Shown: positions 26,215 to 36,160, numbered from the stretch's first letter. The stretch is 37,967 nt of DNA from Winogradskyella sp. (GCF_028289625.1 NZ_JANQOM010000087.1:1-37967), one strand, 5' to 3'. Notes: generated by a model not told the origin, from the letters alone. Numbers and translations: made by a program.

Positions 26215-29200
26215 TGCAATTGTATAAGACTAACTATACTCAATTAAAATCAATCAGTTTTTATGTTTCATTAGTATTTATAATGCTAATGAGCGCTTCT
26301 ATTTCTGCCCAAGAGACAGAAACAGAGCAAGATTCTACTAAAACCACTTTTGCATTTGGGAAATTAAAAGCACCAAACCCCAATAGTATTGTTTCAAAAT
26401 ATACGTATGACCCCATTTTAGACAAGTATATCTATACTGAAAAAATTGGCAATTTCAATATCAATTATCCTTTAATTCTTACACCCGAAGAATTTCAGAA
26501 ATTAGTTCTAGAAGAGAAATTAAAGGCATATTACAAACAAATGATTGATGCTGCCGCTGGCCAAAAAGAAGGTACGGAAGAAGATCAAAAAAATTTATTG
26601 CCAGAATTTTATGTGAATTCAGGATTGTTCGAGACTATTTTTGGTGGCAATACAATTAATGTTATTCCTAGTGGTTATGCTGAGGTAGATTTAGGGGTTT
26701 TGTTTTCAAGACAAGATAATCCAGCGTTCTCGCCAAGAAACCGTACAAACTTTACCTTTGATTTTGACCAAAGAATTGGATTGAGTCTATTGGGTAAGGT
26801 AGGGACAAGACTGCAAGTAACGGCTAATTATGATACAGAAGCGACATTCGATTTTCAACAACTCATAAAGTTGGAATACACACCTACCGAAGATGACATC
26901 GTAAGAAAGATAGAAGTTGGTAACGTAAACATGCCATTAAACAGTTCGTTGATAACTGGCGCACAAAGCCTGTTTGGTGTTAAAACAGAATTACAATTCG
27001 GTAAGACAAGAGTAACTGCTGTATTCTCTGAACAACAGTCGCAATCGCGATCGGTTGTAGCCCAAGGTGGTGGTACTTTAGAAGAGTTTGATTTCTTTGC
27101 TAGAGACTACGATGAAAATAGGCACTATTTTTTGGCACATTATTTTAGGGACAATTATGATCGAGCACTATTGCAATATCCGTTTATAGATAACCAAGGG
27201 CTTCAGATTACAAGGGTAGAAGTCTGGGTAACCAATAGAAATAACCAAACAGATAATGTTAGGAATGTCGTCGCTTTTCAGGATTTGGGAGAATCTGAGC
27301 TAGATAATATTGGCTTAGACCCTTTACCAGGAGGTTTCGTTAATAATCCAGGGGCATTACCAGATAATGAAAATAATGATTTTGATCCAACCAATATAGG
27401 TGGCGCGGGATCTTTATTAACGGAAGCTGTTAGAGACATAACCAATGTCGAAGCTGGAGTATTAGTTAATGTAGAAGAAGGGTTTGATTTTGGGAAACTT
27501 GAAGCTGCTCGCAAACTTCAGGAAGGCCAGGATTATGTGCTTCATTCAGAATTGGGATATATTTCCTTAAATCAACGCCTGCTTAACGATGAAGTGTTAG
27601 CAGTTGCTTTTCAATATACCGTGGGAGGTGAAGTGTTCCAAGTAGGTGAGTTTGCTAATGACGGTGTCGATGCTACTGAAGTTAGTGATGGTACAAATGA
27701 CAATCAAGTTGTTAATAACCAAAGTTTAGTTTTAAAAATGCTAAAAAGTGCGGTGACACTTGTTGACCAGCCAATTTGGGATTTAATGATGAAAAACATT
27801 TACGATACAGGTGCTTTTCAGTTAAGTCAAGAAGATTTTAGGTTAAACATTTTCTATACGGAAGCATCTCCTTTAAATTATATAACACCAGTTGAAGGTA
27901 CTACATTTCCTATTTTTGGCAACAATACACCATTTACAGGTGATGATACCGAAATTAGGGAAACTCCTTTGATTCGGCTGTTTCATCTAGATCGACTCAA
28001 TGTAAATAATGACCCGCAAGAATTAGGTGATGGCTTTTTCGATTATGTTCCTGGTTTAACAGTGTTAACCCAAAACGGAAAAATTATCTTCACGAAGGTT
28101 GAGCCATTTGGACGCTACCTGTTCGATGTTTTAGATGATGATGGCAATCCAGCCAATAACGATTTTGACTATGACCAAGACGTTTACACCAATGAAAATC
28201 AAGAGAAGTATGTATATGACTTGCTATACAAGTCTACAAAAATCCAAGCTTTAGACGAGGCTGAGAAGAATAAGTTTCAAATCAAAGGACGTTTTAAAAG
28301 TAGTGGTGGCGATGGCGGTATACCTATTGGTGCATTTAATGTACCAAGAGGTTCAGTAAGAGTTACTGCAGGTGGTAGATTACTTGTAGAAGGTATTGAT
28401 TATACGGTTAACTACCAATTAGGACGTGTTGAGATTTTAGATGAAGCCCTAAAAGCATCGAATACACCTATAAATGTTTCGGTTGAAAACAATGCCGTTT
28501 TTGGTCAACAGACCAGACGTTTTACTGGGGTTAATGTAGAACACCAGTTTAATGAGAACTTTGTGCTTGGGGCAACACTTTTAAATCTTAATGAACGGCC
28601 AATTACACAAAAGGCTAATTTTAATGCCGAGCCCATTAATAATACCATATTTGGGCTTAATGGTAATTATTCTACCGAAGTACCCTTTTTAACCCGATTA
28701 GCAAATAAGCTGCCAAATGTTGACACTGACGTGCCTTCTAATTTATCAGTTAGAGGTGAATTTGCGTATTTACTTCCAGGGGCGCCAAACGGTACGGATT
28801 TTAATGGTGAAGCCACAGCCTATATTGATGATTTTGAAGGTACGCAAGGCGCAATCGATTTATTGAGCCCATTATCTTGGTTCTTATCTAGTCGTCCAAT
28901 AGGTTTGCCTACGATTACACCAGGAAATGACAATAATGGAATAGAAAACGGCTTTGGTAGGGCCTTCTTAAACTGGTATACTATTGACCCTATATTTTAT
29001 AGTAACCAACGCCCGGGAGGTATAACAGATGATGACATTTCTAATTTATATACAAGGCGTGTATTCATCGAAGAGATTTTTCCTGAAGTTGACATCGTAC
29101 AAGGACAAACTGCGGTCATAAACACCTTAGATTTAGTGTACTACCCATCAGAACGTGGGCCATATAATTTTGATCCTAATGCTGCTGATGATACCATTGA

Positions 29201-32200
29201 CCCCAATACAAGTTGGGCAGGGATTACCAGACAAATTACCTCTACCGATTTTGAACAGGCCAATGTAGAGTATATTGAGTTCTGGGTACAAGACCCGTTT
29301 TTGGATAATCCTACAGGTCAAGGAGGAAAGTTATACGTGAATCTTGGTAATATTTCCGAAGATGTCATAAAAGATGGTAAAAAACAATATGAAAACGGAT
29401 TGCCCGAAAATGGTGATATTTCCTTTTTGCAACCAACATCATATGGAAGTGTTGTGCCGCAGGATCAATCGTTGATTTATACGTTTGCAACTACAGGGCA
29501 GGAGCGGACAAACCAGGATGTTGGTTATGATGGTTATGACGATAGTGAAGAAACACCGGTATTTCCCGATAATCAAATACTGACTGACTTCTATGCTAAT
29601 TTCTCTGGTCTAGAAGATCCTTCAAAAGATAATTACACTTATTATTTAAATACAGAAGGAAATATTTTTGAGCGTTATAAGCAATATAACGGTCTGGAAG
29701 GTAACACCCCAGATATATTTACAGATACTAATAGAGGGTCTACGACTCAACCAGATGTAGAGGATATCAACCGAGATAATACCATGAATACGATTGATAG
29801 TTATTTTGAGTATGAGGTTGATATTAACCCAGCAGCACTTAATATAAACAATCCCCAGATTAACGATATAAAGGTAAGAACGGTCACCTTGCCTAATGGA
29901 GATCAAAGGGACGTATCATGGTATCAATTTAGACTGCCAATCAGTGAGCCTACTAACGCCATTGGAGGTATCAGTGATATTAGATCGGTTCGTTTTGCAC
30001 GTTTATATCTAAGAGAATTTACAGAAAATACGGTGTTACGTTTTGCCACTTTGGATTTGGTGAGAAGTGATTGGAGACGCTTTACACAAGATTTAGATAA
30101 TGACCCAACCAACAATAGTGCAGATGCAGAATTCAACGTAGCAATAATAGGTGTGCAGGAAAATGATGGAGATTATGTGATTCCTCCTGGAGTAAGACGT
30201 GAGGAATTAAATAACAATAACAATATCATTAGACAAAACGAGCAGTCTTTGGTTTTACAGGCATGTGACTTAGAACCTACGGACTCACGTGGGGTATTTA
30301 AGAATATCAATATAGATATGCGTCAGTACAAAAAGTTGCGTATGTTTTTGCATGCAGAAGCACAGGATGGACAGATACTGCAACCAGGGGAGATGACTGC
30401 ATTTATAAGATTGGGTAATGATTTTACGGATAACTTTTATCAAATAGAAGTACCACTTTTACCAACCGATTTCGCGGATACAAGCTTACCAATTGCAGAA
30501 CGTATATGGCCTTTTGAAAATGAGATGAATATACCATTGTCATTTTTACAGAAAATCAAGGCTTTAGGGATTGATGATGGGACTTTATCCAATCCAGACC
30601 CAACATTTTATAATGTCATTGATGGACAGTTAAATGAAACACCGGTTTTAGAATTCTCACCACTAGAGATTGGGCAACAACGTATTGCTATAAAAGGGAA
30701 TCCTAATTTTGGTAATGTTAGGGTACTAATGGTTGGTGTTAAAAACTCTGGTAGTACCATGGCAAATGCTTGTGGTGAAGTTTGGTTCAATGAATTGCGT
30801 ATGTCCGATTTAGAAAATGAAGGAGGTTGGGCAGCCGTAGTAGGAATGGATTCTAATATTGCTGACTTTGCTGATGTGAGTTTTACGGGCCGACGAAGTA
30901 CCATTGGTTTTGGTGGTATAGAGCAAGGACCTGCGGAAAGAAGTCTAGAAGATGTACAACAGTACGATGTGGTCACCAATATGCAACTAGGGCAATTATT
31001 GCCAAAAAAATGGGGAGTCCAGGTGCCTTTCAATTATTCTCAAAGTGAAGAGTTAATAACACCAAAGTTCGATCAGTTCTATAATGACCTTACTCTAGAT
31101 TCACGTTTAGATGCTGCTGATTCTGCTGAGGATGAAGAACGTATTAGACAGCAATCCGAAAGTTATACAAAACGAAAGAGCATTAACTTTATTGGCGTAC
31201 GAAAACAGCGGACAGGAGAAAAGAAACAACGGTTTTATGATGTTGAAAACCTAACTTTTAATTATTCATATAATAAAGTAGAACATCGGGATTTTGAAAT
31301 TGAGAGCTCATTAGATCAAAATATTAGAGCTGGTGTTAACTACAATTACAGTTTTAATCCTGTTAAAATAGAGCCTTTTAAAAATAATGATTCCTTGTTT
31401 ACTGGGAAATATTGGAAAATATTGAAAGACTTTAATTTTAATTTATTGCCTTCAAATATCACGTTCAATTCGGATATCAACAGGCAATTTAGCAAGCAGA
31501 GGTTTAGAGAGGTTGAATTAGGCGGAGATAATATTGCCATTGAAGAATTATTCCGAAGAAATTATACGTTCGATTTCCAATATGCTATTAATTATAACCT
31601 TACGGATGCTTTAACCTTGAACTTTCAAGCGGCCAATAGCAATATTGTACGTAATTATTTTATAGACGATCGAATTAATGGAAGACAAGACCCAGAGCTC
31701 GATGTGTGGGATGGCTTTTTTGATTTAGGTGACCCTAACATACAAACACAACAGTTTCAGCTTAATTACGAATTGCCTCTTTATAAAATTCCAGCATTAA
31801 GTTTTTTAAGAGCAACATATGCTTATAACGGAACTTTTCAGTGGCAAAAGGGTTCCGATCTTAATGAGAACCTACAGGTAGAGATAGATGATGACAATGA
31901 CCCGACAACACCAGATAGACTTAGGACTTATAACTTGGGACATACGATTCAAAACTCCAACACACACAATATTAACTCTACATTAAATATGGAAACCCTT
32001 TATAAATCTATTGGTTTGGTAAGAAAAGGGAATCAAAGAGGTAGAGGGCGAAATCGAAATACTGCTGCAAGAAGGAGAACAACAACGCCAGAAAGGGCAT
32101 CGGACAACAATAATCAGGCACAACAAGATCCAAATAAATTAAGTGTCGGTAAGAAAGCCTATAATACCTTAATCGATGTTGTAACCATGGTGAAACGTAT

Positions 32201-33596
32201 TCAAGTAAATTATTCAGAAAATAATGGTACATTTTTACCAGGTTATTTACCAACACCAGGATTCATAGGTACATTAAGGCCAACTTTGGGATACACCTTT
32301 GGTAGCCAAAGGAATATTAGGGATATTGTGGCTAGAGAAGGATGGTTAACGACTTTCCCAGAATTTAACCAGGCGTATACAGAAGTTACTAACAGAACAT
32401 TAGATTATTCGATTAATGTTGAACCTATGAGAGACCTAAAAATTGATCTTATAGGTAATAGAACTTATGCTGAAAATATAACTGAAAACTTTAGAGTAGA
32501 AGATTTTACAGGTCCTGATATCAATGATGATGGAATAGGAGATCCTGATGGGATTCTTGATTATAATGCGCTTATTACAAATTCATTCGGAAATTTCAAT
32601 ATTTCTACAGCATTAATTAGAACTGCATTTAGTAAAAGTGACGAAAACCAATCAGCAACTTTTGATGATTTTAGGGCGAATCGTTTAGTTATTGCTAACC
32701 GCTTAGCAAGGGAGTTTTATGGCAATACACCATTTGGCACTGATGCGGATGGTTTCCCAGAGGGGTTTGGAAAGAATAGCCAACGTGTATTGTTGCCTGC
32801 ATTTTTAGCAGCATACCAAGGTTCAGATCCAGAAAAGATAAATACAGGAGCATTTAGGGATGTACCAATTCCTAATTGGACCATAAAATATACAGGGTTA
32901 ATGAGAATCCCTTGGTTTAAAAAGACTTTTAGACGTTTTTCTATCCAACATGGTTATAGATCTAGATACACTATAAATCAGTTTAGAGCTAATTTGGATT
33001 TTGATGATTCTGTTGAAAACTTAGTCATAGATCAAAATACAGGTGAAGGTTCTATAAACCCTGCTAATCAAGATGCAAACGGAAATTTAAAAAACAGAAC
33101 ACTTTTTAGTAATATTAACTTAGAAGAGCAATTTAGCCCTTTAATCAGACTGGAGTTCGAAATGAAGAATTCTATAAAAGTGCTAGCAGAAGTTCAAAGA
33201 GATAGATTATTATCATTGAGTTTCGACAATAATTTAATGACTGAAGTTCAAGGGCAAGAGTATATATTAGGGCTAGGTTATCGAATTAAGGACTTAAGGA
33301 TTAGATCAGCGCTTGCAGGTGCCAAGCAAATCGTAAAAAGTGATCTTAATATGAGAGCCGATATTTCGGTAAGAGATAATAAGACCATCGTTAGATATTT
33401 AGACTTGGAAAGTAATCAGTTAACAGCTGGGCAAACTATTTGGAGTGGAAGATTTAATGCGGATTATGCCTTTAGCAAGAATTTAACAGCTATATTTTAT
33501 TTTGATTATACGTTTTCAGATTTCGCCATTTCGACCTCATTCCCACAAACGTCTTTGAGAACAGGCATTACTTTACGTTACAACTTTGGAAATTAA
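26214..33596 (+). CDS. sprA: SprA, type IX secretion outer-membrane translocon
   Basis: This 2460-residue protein matches SprA (Sov in Porphyromonas) in length and character. SprA is the very large outer-membrane barrel through which type IX cargo passes, and it is needed for gliding motility in flavobacteria. A signal peptide (about 1-32, ending SISAQ) is followed by repeated barrel-type sequence rich in aromatic and charged residues. It ends in a strand, LRTGITLRYNFGN, suited to outer-membrane insertion. An Arg/Asn/Gln/Thr-rich low-complexity insert lies near residues 1937-1976. The start overlaps ruvA by one base. gcvH downstream has its own promoter. Confidence 0.95.
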   Translation: MQLYKTNYTQLKSISFYVSLVFIMLMSASISAQETETEQDSTKTTFAFGKLKAPNPNSIVSKYTYDPILDKYIYTEKIGNFNINYPLILTPEEFQKLVLEEKLKAYYKQMIDAAAGQKEGTEEDQKNLLPEFYVNSGLFETIFGGNTINVIPSGYAEVDLGVLFSRQDNPAFSPRNRTNFTFDFDQRIGLSLLGKVGTRLQVTANYDTEATFDFQQLIKLEYTPTEDDIVRKIEVGNVNMPLNSSLITGAQSLFGVKTELQFGKTRVTAVFSEQQSQSRSVVAQGGGTLEEFDFFARDYDENRHYFLAHYFRDNYDRALLQYPFIDNQGLQITRVEVWVTNRNNQTDNVRNVVAFQDLGESELDNIGLDPLPGGFVNNPGALPDNENNDFDPTNIGGAGSLLTEAVRDITNVEAGVLVNVEEGFDFGKLEAARKLQEGQDYVLHSELGYISLNQRLLNDEVLAVAFQYTVGGEVFQVGEFANDGVDATEVSDGTNDNQVVNNQSLVLKMLKSAVTLVDQPIWDLMMKNIYDTGAFQLSQEDFRLNIFYTEASPLNYITPVEGTTFPIFGNNTPFTGDDTEIRETPLIRLFHLDRLNVNNDPQELGDGFFDYVPGLTVLTQNGKIIFTKVEPFGRYLFDVLDDDGNPANNDFDYDQDVYTNENQEKYVYDLLYKSTKIQALDEAEKNKFQIKGRFKSSGGDGGIPIGAFNVPRGSVRVTAGGRLLVEGIDYTVNYQLGRVEILDEALKASNTPINVSVENNAVFGQQTRRFTGVNVEHQFNENFVLGATLLNLNERPITQKANFNAEPINNTIFGLNGNYSTEVPFLTRLANKLPNVDTDVPSNLSVRGEFAYLLPGAPNGTDFNGEATAYIDDFEGTQGAIDLLSPLSWFLSSRPIGLPTITPGNDNNGIENGFGRAFLNWYTIDPIFYSNQRPGGITDDDISNLYTRRVFIEEIFPEVDIVQGQTAVINTLDLVYYPSERGPYNFDPNAADDTIDPNTSWAGITRQITSTDFEQANVEYIEFWVQDPFLDNPTGQGGKLYVNLGNISEDVIKDGKKQYENGLPENGDISFLQPTSYGSVVPQDQSLIYTFATTGQERTNQDVGYDGYDDSEETPVFPDNQILTDFYANFSGLEDPSKDNYTYYLNTEGNIFERYKQYNGLEGNTPDIFTDTNRGSTTQPDVEDINRDNTMNTIDSYFEYEVDINPAALNINNPQINDIKVRTVTLPNGDQRDVSWYQFRLPISEPTNAIGGISDIRSVRFARLYLREFTENTVLRFATLDLVRSDWRRFTQDLDNDPTNNSADAEFNVAIIGVQENDGDYVIPPGVRREELNNNNNIIRQNEQSLVLQACDLEPTDSRGVFKNINIDMRQYKKLRMFLHAEAQDGQILQPGEMTAFIRLGNDFTDNFYQIEVPLLPTDFADTSLPIAERIWPFENEMNIPLSFLQKIKALGIDDGTLSNPDPTFYNVIDGQLNETPVLEFSPLEIGQQRIAIKGNPNFGNVRVLMVGVKNSGSTMANACGEVWFNELRMSDLENEGGWAAVVGMDSNIADFADVSFTGRRSTIGFGGIEQGPAERSLEDVQQYDVVTNMQLGQLLPKKWGVQVPFNYSQSEELITPKFDQFYNDLTLDSRLDAADSAEDEERIRQQSESYTKRKSINFIGVRKQRTGEKKQRFYDVENLTFNYSYNKVEHRDFEIESSLDQNIRAGVNYNYSFNPVKIEPFKNNDSLFTGKYWKILKDFNFNLLPSNITFNSDINRQFSKQRFREVELGGDNIAIEELFRRNYTFDFQYAINYNLTDALTLNFQAANSNIVRNYFIDDRINGRQDPELDVWDGFFDLGDPNIQTQQFQLNYELPLYKIPALSFLRATYAYNGTFQWQKGSDLNENLQVEIDDDNDPTTPDRLRTYNLGHTIQNSNTHNINSTLNMETLYKSIGLVRKGNQRGRGRNRNTAARRRTTTPERASDNNNQAQQDPNKLSVGKKAYNTLIDVVTMVKRIQVNYSENNGTFLPGYLPTPGFIGTLRPTLGYTFGSQRNIRDIVAREGWLTTFPEFNQAYTEVTNRTLDYSINVEPMRDLKIDLIGNRTYAENITENFRVEDFTGPDINDDGIGDPDGILDYNALITNSFGNFNISTALIRTAFSKSDENQSATFDDFRANRLVIANRLAREFYGNTPFGTDADGFPEGFGKNSQRVLLPAFLAAYQGSDPEKINTGAFRDVPIPNWTIKYTGLMRIPWFKKTFRRFSIQHGYRSRYTINQFRANLDFDDSVENLVIDQNTGEGSINPANQDANGNLKNRTLFSNINLEEQFSPLIRLEFEMKNSIKVLAEVQRDRLLSLSFDNNLMTEVQGQEYILGLGYRIKDLRIRSALAGAKQIVKSDLNMRADISVRDNKTIVRYLDLESNQLTAGQTIWSGRFNADYAFSKNLTAIFYFDYTFSDFAISTSFPQTSLRTGITLRYNFGN

Positions 33597-33610
33597 TTTT
33601 TGAACAAACC

Positions 33611-33642
33611 TTTGAAATGCAAGAATTAAAAAATTATTTTTG
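33611..33642 (+). promoter_or_regulatory. Consensus promoter of gcvH
   Basis: TTTG at 33611-33614 and TATTTTTG at 33635-33642 are exactly 20 nt apart, a full match to the Bacteroidetes promoter pattern. It starts 15 nt after the sprA stop and would give a leader of about 20 nt for gcvH. gcvH and the following VanZ-like gene can therefore be expressed separately from sprA. Confidence 0.72.
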
Positions 33643-33668
33643 TTCCATTAATTTTTACAACACTAAGA

Positions 33669-34049
33669 ATGAATATACCATCAGAATTAAAGTACACTAA
33701 AGACCACGAGTGGATTAAGATTGAAGGAGATACTGCTACAGTCGGCATTACGGATTTTGCACAAGGAGAGCTTGGCGATATTGTTTATATTGAAGTTGAC
33801 ACTTTAGATGAAACCCTAGATGCTGAAGAAGTATTTGGCACAGTAGAAGCTGTTAAAACAGTTTCAGATTTATTTTTGCCGTTATCAGGCGAAATCATCG
33901 AGTTTAATGAAAATCTTGAAAACGAACCCGAAAAGGTCAACACCGATCCTTATGGTGACGGTTGGATGATTAAATTAAAATTCTCTGATGAGTCCCAAAT
34001 AGATAATTTATTATCTGCAGAAGATTACAAAGCACTTATAAGTGGCTAA
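33669..34049 (+). CDS. gcvH: Glycine cleavage system H protein
   Basis: GcvH is the lipoyl carrier that shuttles the aminomethyl group between the P, T and L proteins of glycine cleavage. The 126-residue length is typical. The lipoylated lysine is K63 in [14 protein letters not shown]. Other family landmarks are the start ([15 protein letters not shown]), [17 protein letters not shown], and [19 protein letters not shown] [15 protein letters not shown]. No other glycine-cleavage gene is in the window, so its partners are elsewhere. It overlaps the next gene by 8 nt. Confidence 0.97.
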   Translation: MNIPSELKYTKDHEWIKIEGDTATVGITDFAQGELGDIVYIEVDTLDETLDAEEVFGTVEAVKTVSDLFLPLSGEIIEFNENLENEPEKVNTDPYGDGWMIKLKFSDESQIDNLLSAEDYKALISG

Positions 34050-34404
34050 AAAGCTACTATTATTAGCTGCTATTACCTATACTTTTCTGCTAATTGTCCT
34101 TAGTTTGATAAATTTAAAGGGAGTGCCTAGTCTTGGCTCCTCTTTTGACGATAAAATCTATCATTTTTTGGCATATTTTATATTAGCGGTTTTGTGGATA
34201 ACCTTCTTTAAGATTCATAAGAATACGTTTAAGCTGTTTTTTGTATTTATTACCATAATTTTATTTGGAGTTGTTTTAGAACTCACGCAACATCAGCTTA
34301 ACCCAAACAGGACTTATGATACTTGGGATTTAATAGCAAATTGCTTAGGTGTATTAGTTGGCACATTAATTGCTGCAAGATTCAATATAATAAAGTTAAA
34401 ATAA
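34042..34404 (+). CDS. VanZ-like small membrane protein
   Basis: This 120-residue protein has four membrane spans, at about 4-25, 37-57, 62-82 and 92-113. It has the VanZ-family pattern of conserved polar residues: [12 protein letters not shown] before span 2, ELTQ after span 3, and [15 protein letters not shown] in span 4. VanZ-family proteins are named after a teicoplanin-resistance protein, but most members have no known function and no resistance should be inferred. The start is GTG at 34042 inside gcvH, since no ATG lies between it and the first span. The 8-nt overlap implies coupling to gcvH. Confidence 0.82.
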   Translation: MAKKLLLLAAITYTFLLIVLSLINLKGVPSLGSSFDDKIYHFLAYFILAVLWITFFKIHKNTFKLFFVFITIILFGVVLELTQHQLNPNRTYDTWDLIANCLGVLVGTLIAARFNIIKLK

Positions 34405-34467
34405 TTAGAAGTTTTGCTTTTTTAGCTTTTATTTAGTTAAATTAGCGACACTATAAAAGTATGCACT

Positions 34468-35196
34468 ATGGAACCTAAAAAGAATCCTAAATCAGACGTA
34501 AGACGCAATAGTTCACTATATTTCGCAGTTGGTCTTGCCTTAATGCTAGGCATTACTTACATGGCTATTAATTACAAGACTTACGATAAAAGTGATGTTG
34601 TAGCAGATACACTTAACTTGGATGACGAGTTAGATGAAGAAATTCCAATTACTGAACAGATTGTTACACCACCACCGCCACCACCGCCACCACCAGCAGC
34701 TCCAGAAGTTATTGAGGTTGTAGAGGATGAAGAGGAAGTGGAAGAAACAGTAATTGAGTCTACAGAAACAGAGATGGATACAGAAATAGTAGAAGTTGAA
34801 GAAGTAGAAGTAGAGGAAGTAGAAGAAGATATAGAGGTGCCTTTCCATGTTATTGAGAATGTTGCTGTTTTCCCTGGATGTGAAAAGAAAAAAGGGAATG
34901 AGGCAAAAAAGAAGTGTATGAATGAAAAGGTAAACAAATTTATAGGTAAAAAGTTCAATACAGACTTAGGTAGTGAATTAGGATTACCACCAGGTAGAAA
35001 AAGAATTTTTGTTCAATTTAAAGTTGACAAAACAGGTAAAGTAACAAATGTTGTTGCTCGTGGACCGCACCCTGGATTAGAAAAAGAGGCCAAGCGTGTT
35101 ATCAGCCAACTTCCAAAAATGCAACCAGGAAAGCAGCGAGGAAAGGCGGTTGTAATGCCATTCTCTATTCCAATAGTTTTCTCTGTTCAAGATTAG
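34468..35196 (+). CDS. TonB-family energy transducer (first of two)
   Basis: This 242-residue TonB-type protein has one inner-membrane anchor (about 17-35). Nine consecutive prolines (68-76) and an acidic Glu/Val stretch (about 78-122) span the periplasm. The C-terminal domain (about 127-242) contacts outer-membrane receptors. It carries VFPGC with C138 and C150 (11 residues between), VQFKVDKTGKVTN, and RGPHPGLEKEAKRVISQLPKM then PG. TonB with ExbB/ExbD transmits proton-motive force to TonB-dependent receptors. The linker is acidic rather than the usual Pro/Lys mixture. It is 63 nt after the VanZ-like gene and has its own terminator. Confidence 0.93.
   Translation: MEPKKNPKSDVRRNSSLYFAVGLALMLGITYMAINYKTYDKSDVVADTLNLDDELDEEIPITEQIVTPPPPPPPPPAAPEVIEVVEDEEEVEETVIESTETEMDTEIVEVEEVEVEEVEEDIEVPFHVIENVAVFPGCEKKKGNEAKKKCMNEKVNKFIGKKFNTDLGSELGLPPGRKRIFVQFKVDKTGKVTNVVARGPHPGLEKEAKRVISQLPKMQPGKQRGKAVVMPFSIPIVFSVQD
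34669..34695 (+). repeat. Proline-codon tandem repeat in the first tonB gene
   Basis: Nine consecutive CCA/CCG codons encode the polyproline run of the TonB periplasmic linker. The near-perfect trinucleotide pattern could change length by replication slippage without breaking the reading frame. Confidence 0.85.
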
Positions 35197-35217
35197 ATAG
35201 ACACAGTTCTTAATATA

Positions 35218-35251
35218 AAAATCCCGTTCAAAATTAATTGGACGGGATTTT
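35218..35251 (+). terminator. Terminator after the first tonB gene
   Basis: A 14-bp stem with one wobble (35218-35231 with 35238-35251) and a 6-nt loop is followed by CTTTTT. It lies 21 nt after the stop and separates the two tonB-type genes, so they are probably independent transcripts. Confidence 0.87.
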
Positions 35252-35310
35252 CTTTTTGGTATGCTTATTGTGACTTTATCATAATATTAACATTTTAAAT
35301 AATACGTATT

Positions 35311-36108
35311 ATGAAAAATTCTAAAAAGAGTTTCAATAGCGCTGGTCAGAGCCCTATTGAGGTGAAGAAATCACAAAAGCATGATGCAAATTTACAAAAA
35401 AACTCAACCCTTTATTTTCAGATTGGGTTGATTCTTTGTTTGTTGGGCACCTATTCGCTTTTTGAAATGCAATTTCAGGATAAGAAAATTGTGTTAGAAA
35501 CTGCAGAATCAAATGATCCAACTGTAATCCACGTGGCAACCGTTTATCAACTAGAACCTAAAAAACCCGAAGCGCCTAAACCAAAGAAAGAAAGAAGTAA
35601 GACCCTAAAGGATAAGTTCGAACTAGTTGAAGACGATCCACTCAAGCTTGAAGATGAAATTTTTTCAACAGATGATTCCGAACCAGTAAATGAACCATTG
35701 GAAGTAGGCAGCCTTCCAGATAATACGAACTTAGAAGACGAAGAAATTCTAGTTCCATTTGTAAGTGTTGAAAAAGTGCCTGTATATCCAGGATGTGAGC
35801 GTAAGAAAACAAACGATGATAAAAGAAAGTGTATGTCTAAAAAGATATCTAGGTTGATAAATAATAAATTTAATACAGGTATTGCCAATGAATATAGTAT
35901 ATATGGCTTACAAAAAATCGATACTCAGTTTACGGTCGATAAGAATGGTAATATTACGGATATCAAAATCAGAGGCCCTCACCCTGCTTTAGAGAAAGAA
36001 GCCGAGCGCGTAATTAATAAAATTCCAATTATGGAACCTGGTTATCAAAGAGACAAACCAGTGGGAGTTATCTATAATTTACCTATTAAATTTTTAGCCA
36101 AAAATTAG
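35311..36108 (+). CDS. TonB-family energy transducer (second of two)
   Basis: This 265-residue paralogue follows the neighbouring tonB gene. It has a longer Lys-rich cytoplasmic start (1-30) and one membrane span (about 33-51). The periplasmic linker is mixed charge with only scattered prolines (EPKKPEAPKPKKERSK, then acidic). The C-terminal domain (about 150-265) has VYPGC, with C162 and C174 again 11 residues apart, TQFTVDKNGNITD, and RGPHPALEKEAERVINKIP. The clear similarity of the C-terminal domain to that of the upstream gene suggests tandem duplication with a rapidly changing linker. It has its own terminator. Confidence 0.9.
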   Translation: MKNSKKSFNSAGQSPIEVKKSQKHDANLQKNSTLYFQIGLILCLLGTYSLFEMQFQDKKIVLETAESNDPTVIHVATVYQLEPKKPEAPKPKKERSKTLKDKFELVEDDPLKLEDEIFSTDDSEPVNEPLEVGSLPDNTNLEDEEILVPFVSVEKVPVYPGCERKKTNDDKRKCMSKKISRLINNKFNTGIANEYSIYGLQKIDTQFTVDKNGNITDIKIRGPHPALEKEAERVINKIPIMEPGYQRDKPVGVIYNLPIKFLAKN

Positions 36109-36130
36109 ATTTACAACTTTTATAATATTT

Positions 36131-36160
36131 AAACCGTTATCAATTTGATAACGGTTTTTT
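36131..36160 (+). terminator. Terminator after the second tonB gene
   Basis: A 13-bp inverted repeat (36131-36143 with 36145-36157), effectively a 10-bp stem with a small loop, ends in a run of six T. It lies 22 nt after the stop codon. Confidence 0.87.

Noticed and set aside
34042..34404. VanZ-like gene read as glycopeptide resistance
   Set aside because: There is no vanA/vanH/vanX context, and most VanZ-family proteins have no link to resistance.
34581..34958. Minus-strand Ser/Thr-rich open frame opposite the first tonB gene
   Set aside because: Its Gly and Ser runs are simply the reverse of the Pro and Glu codon runs of tonB.
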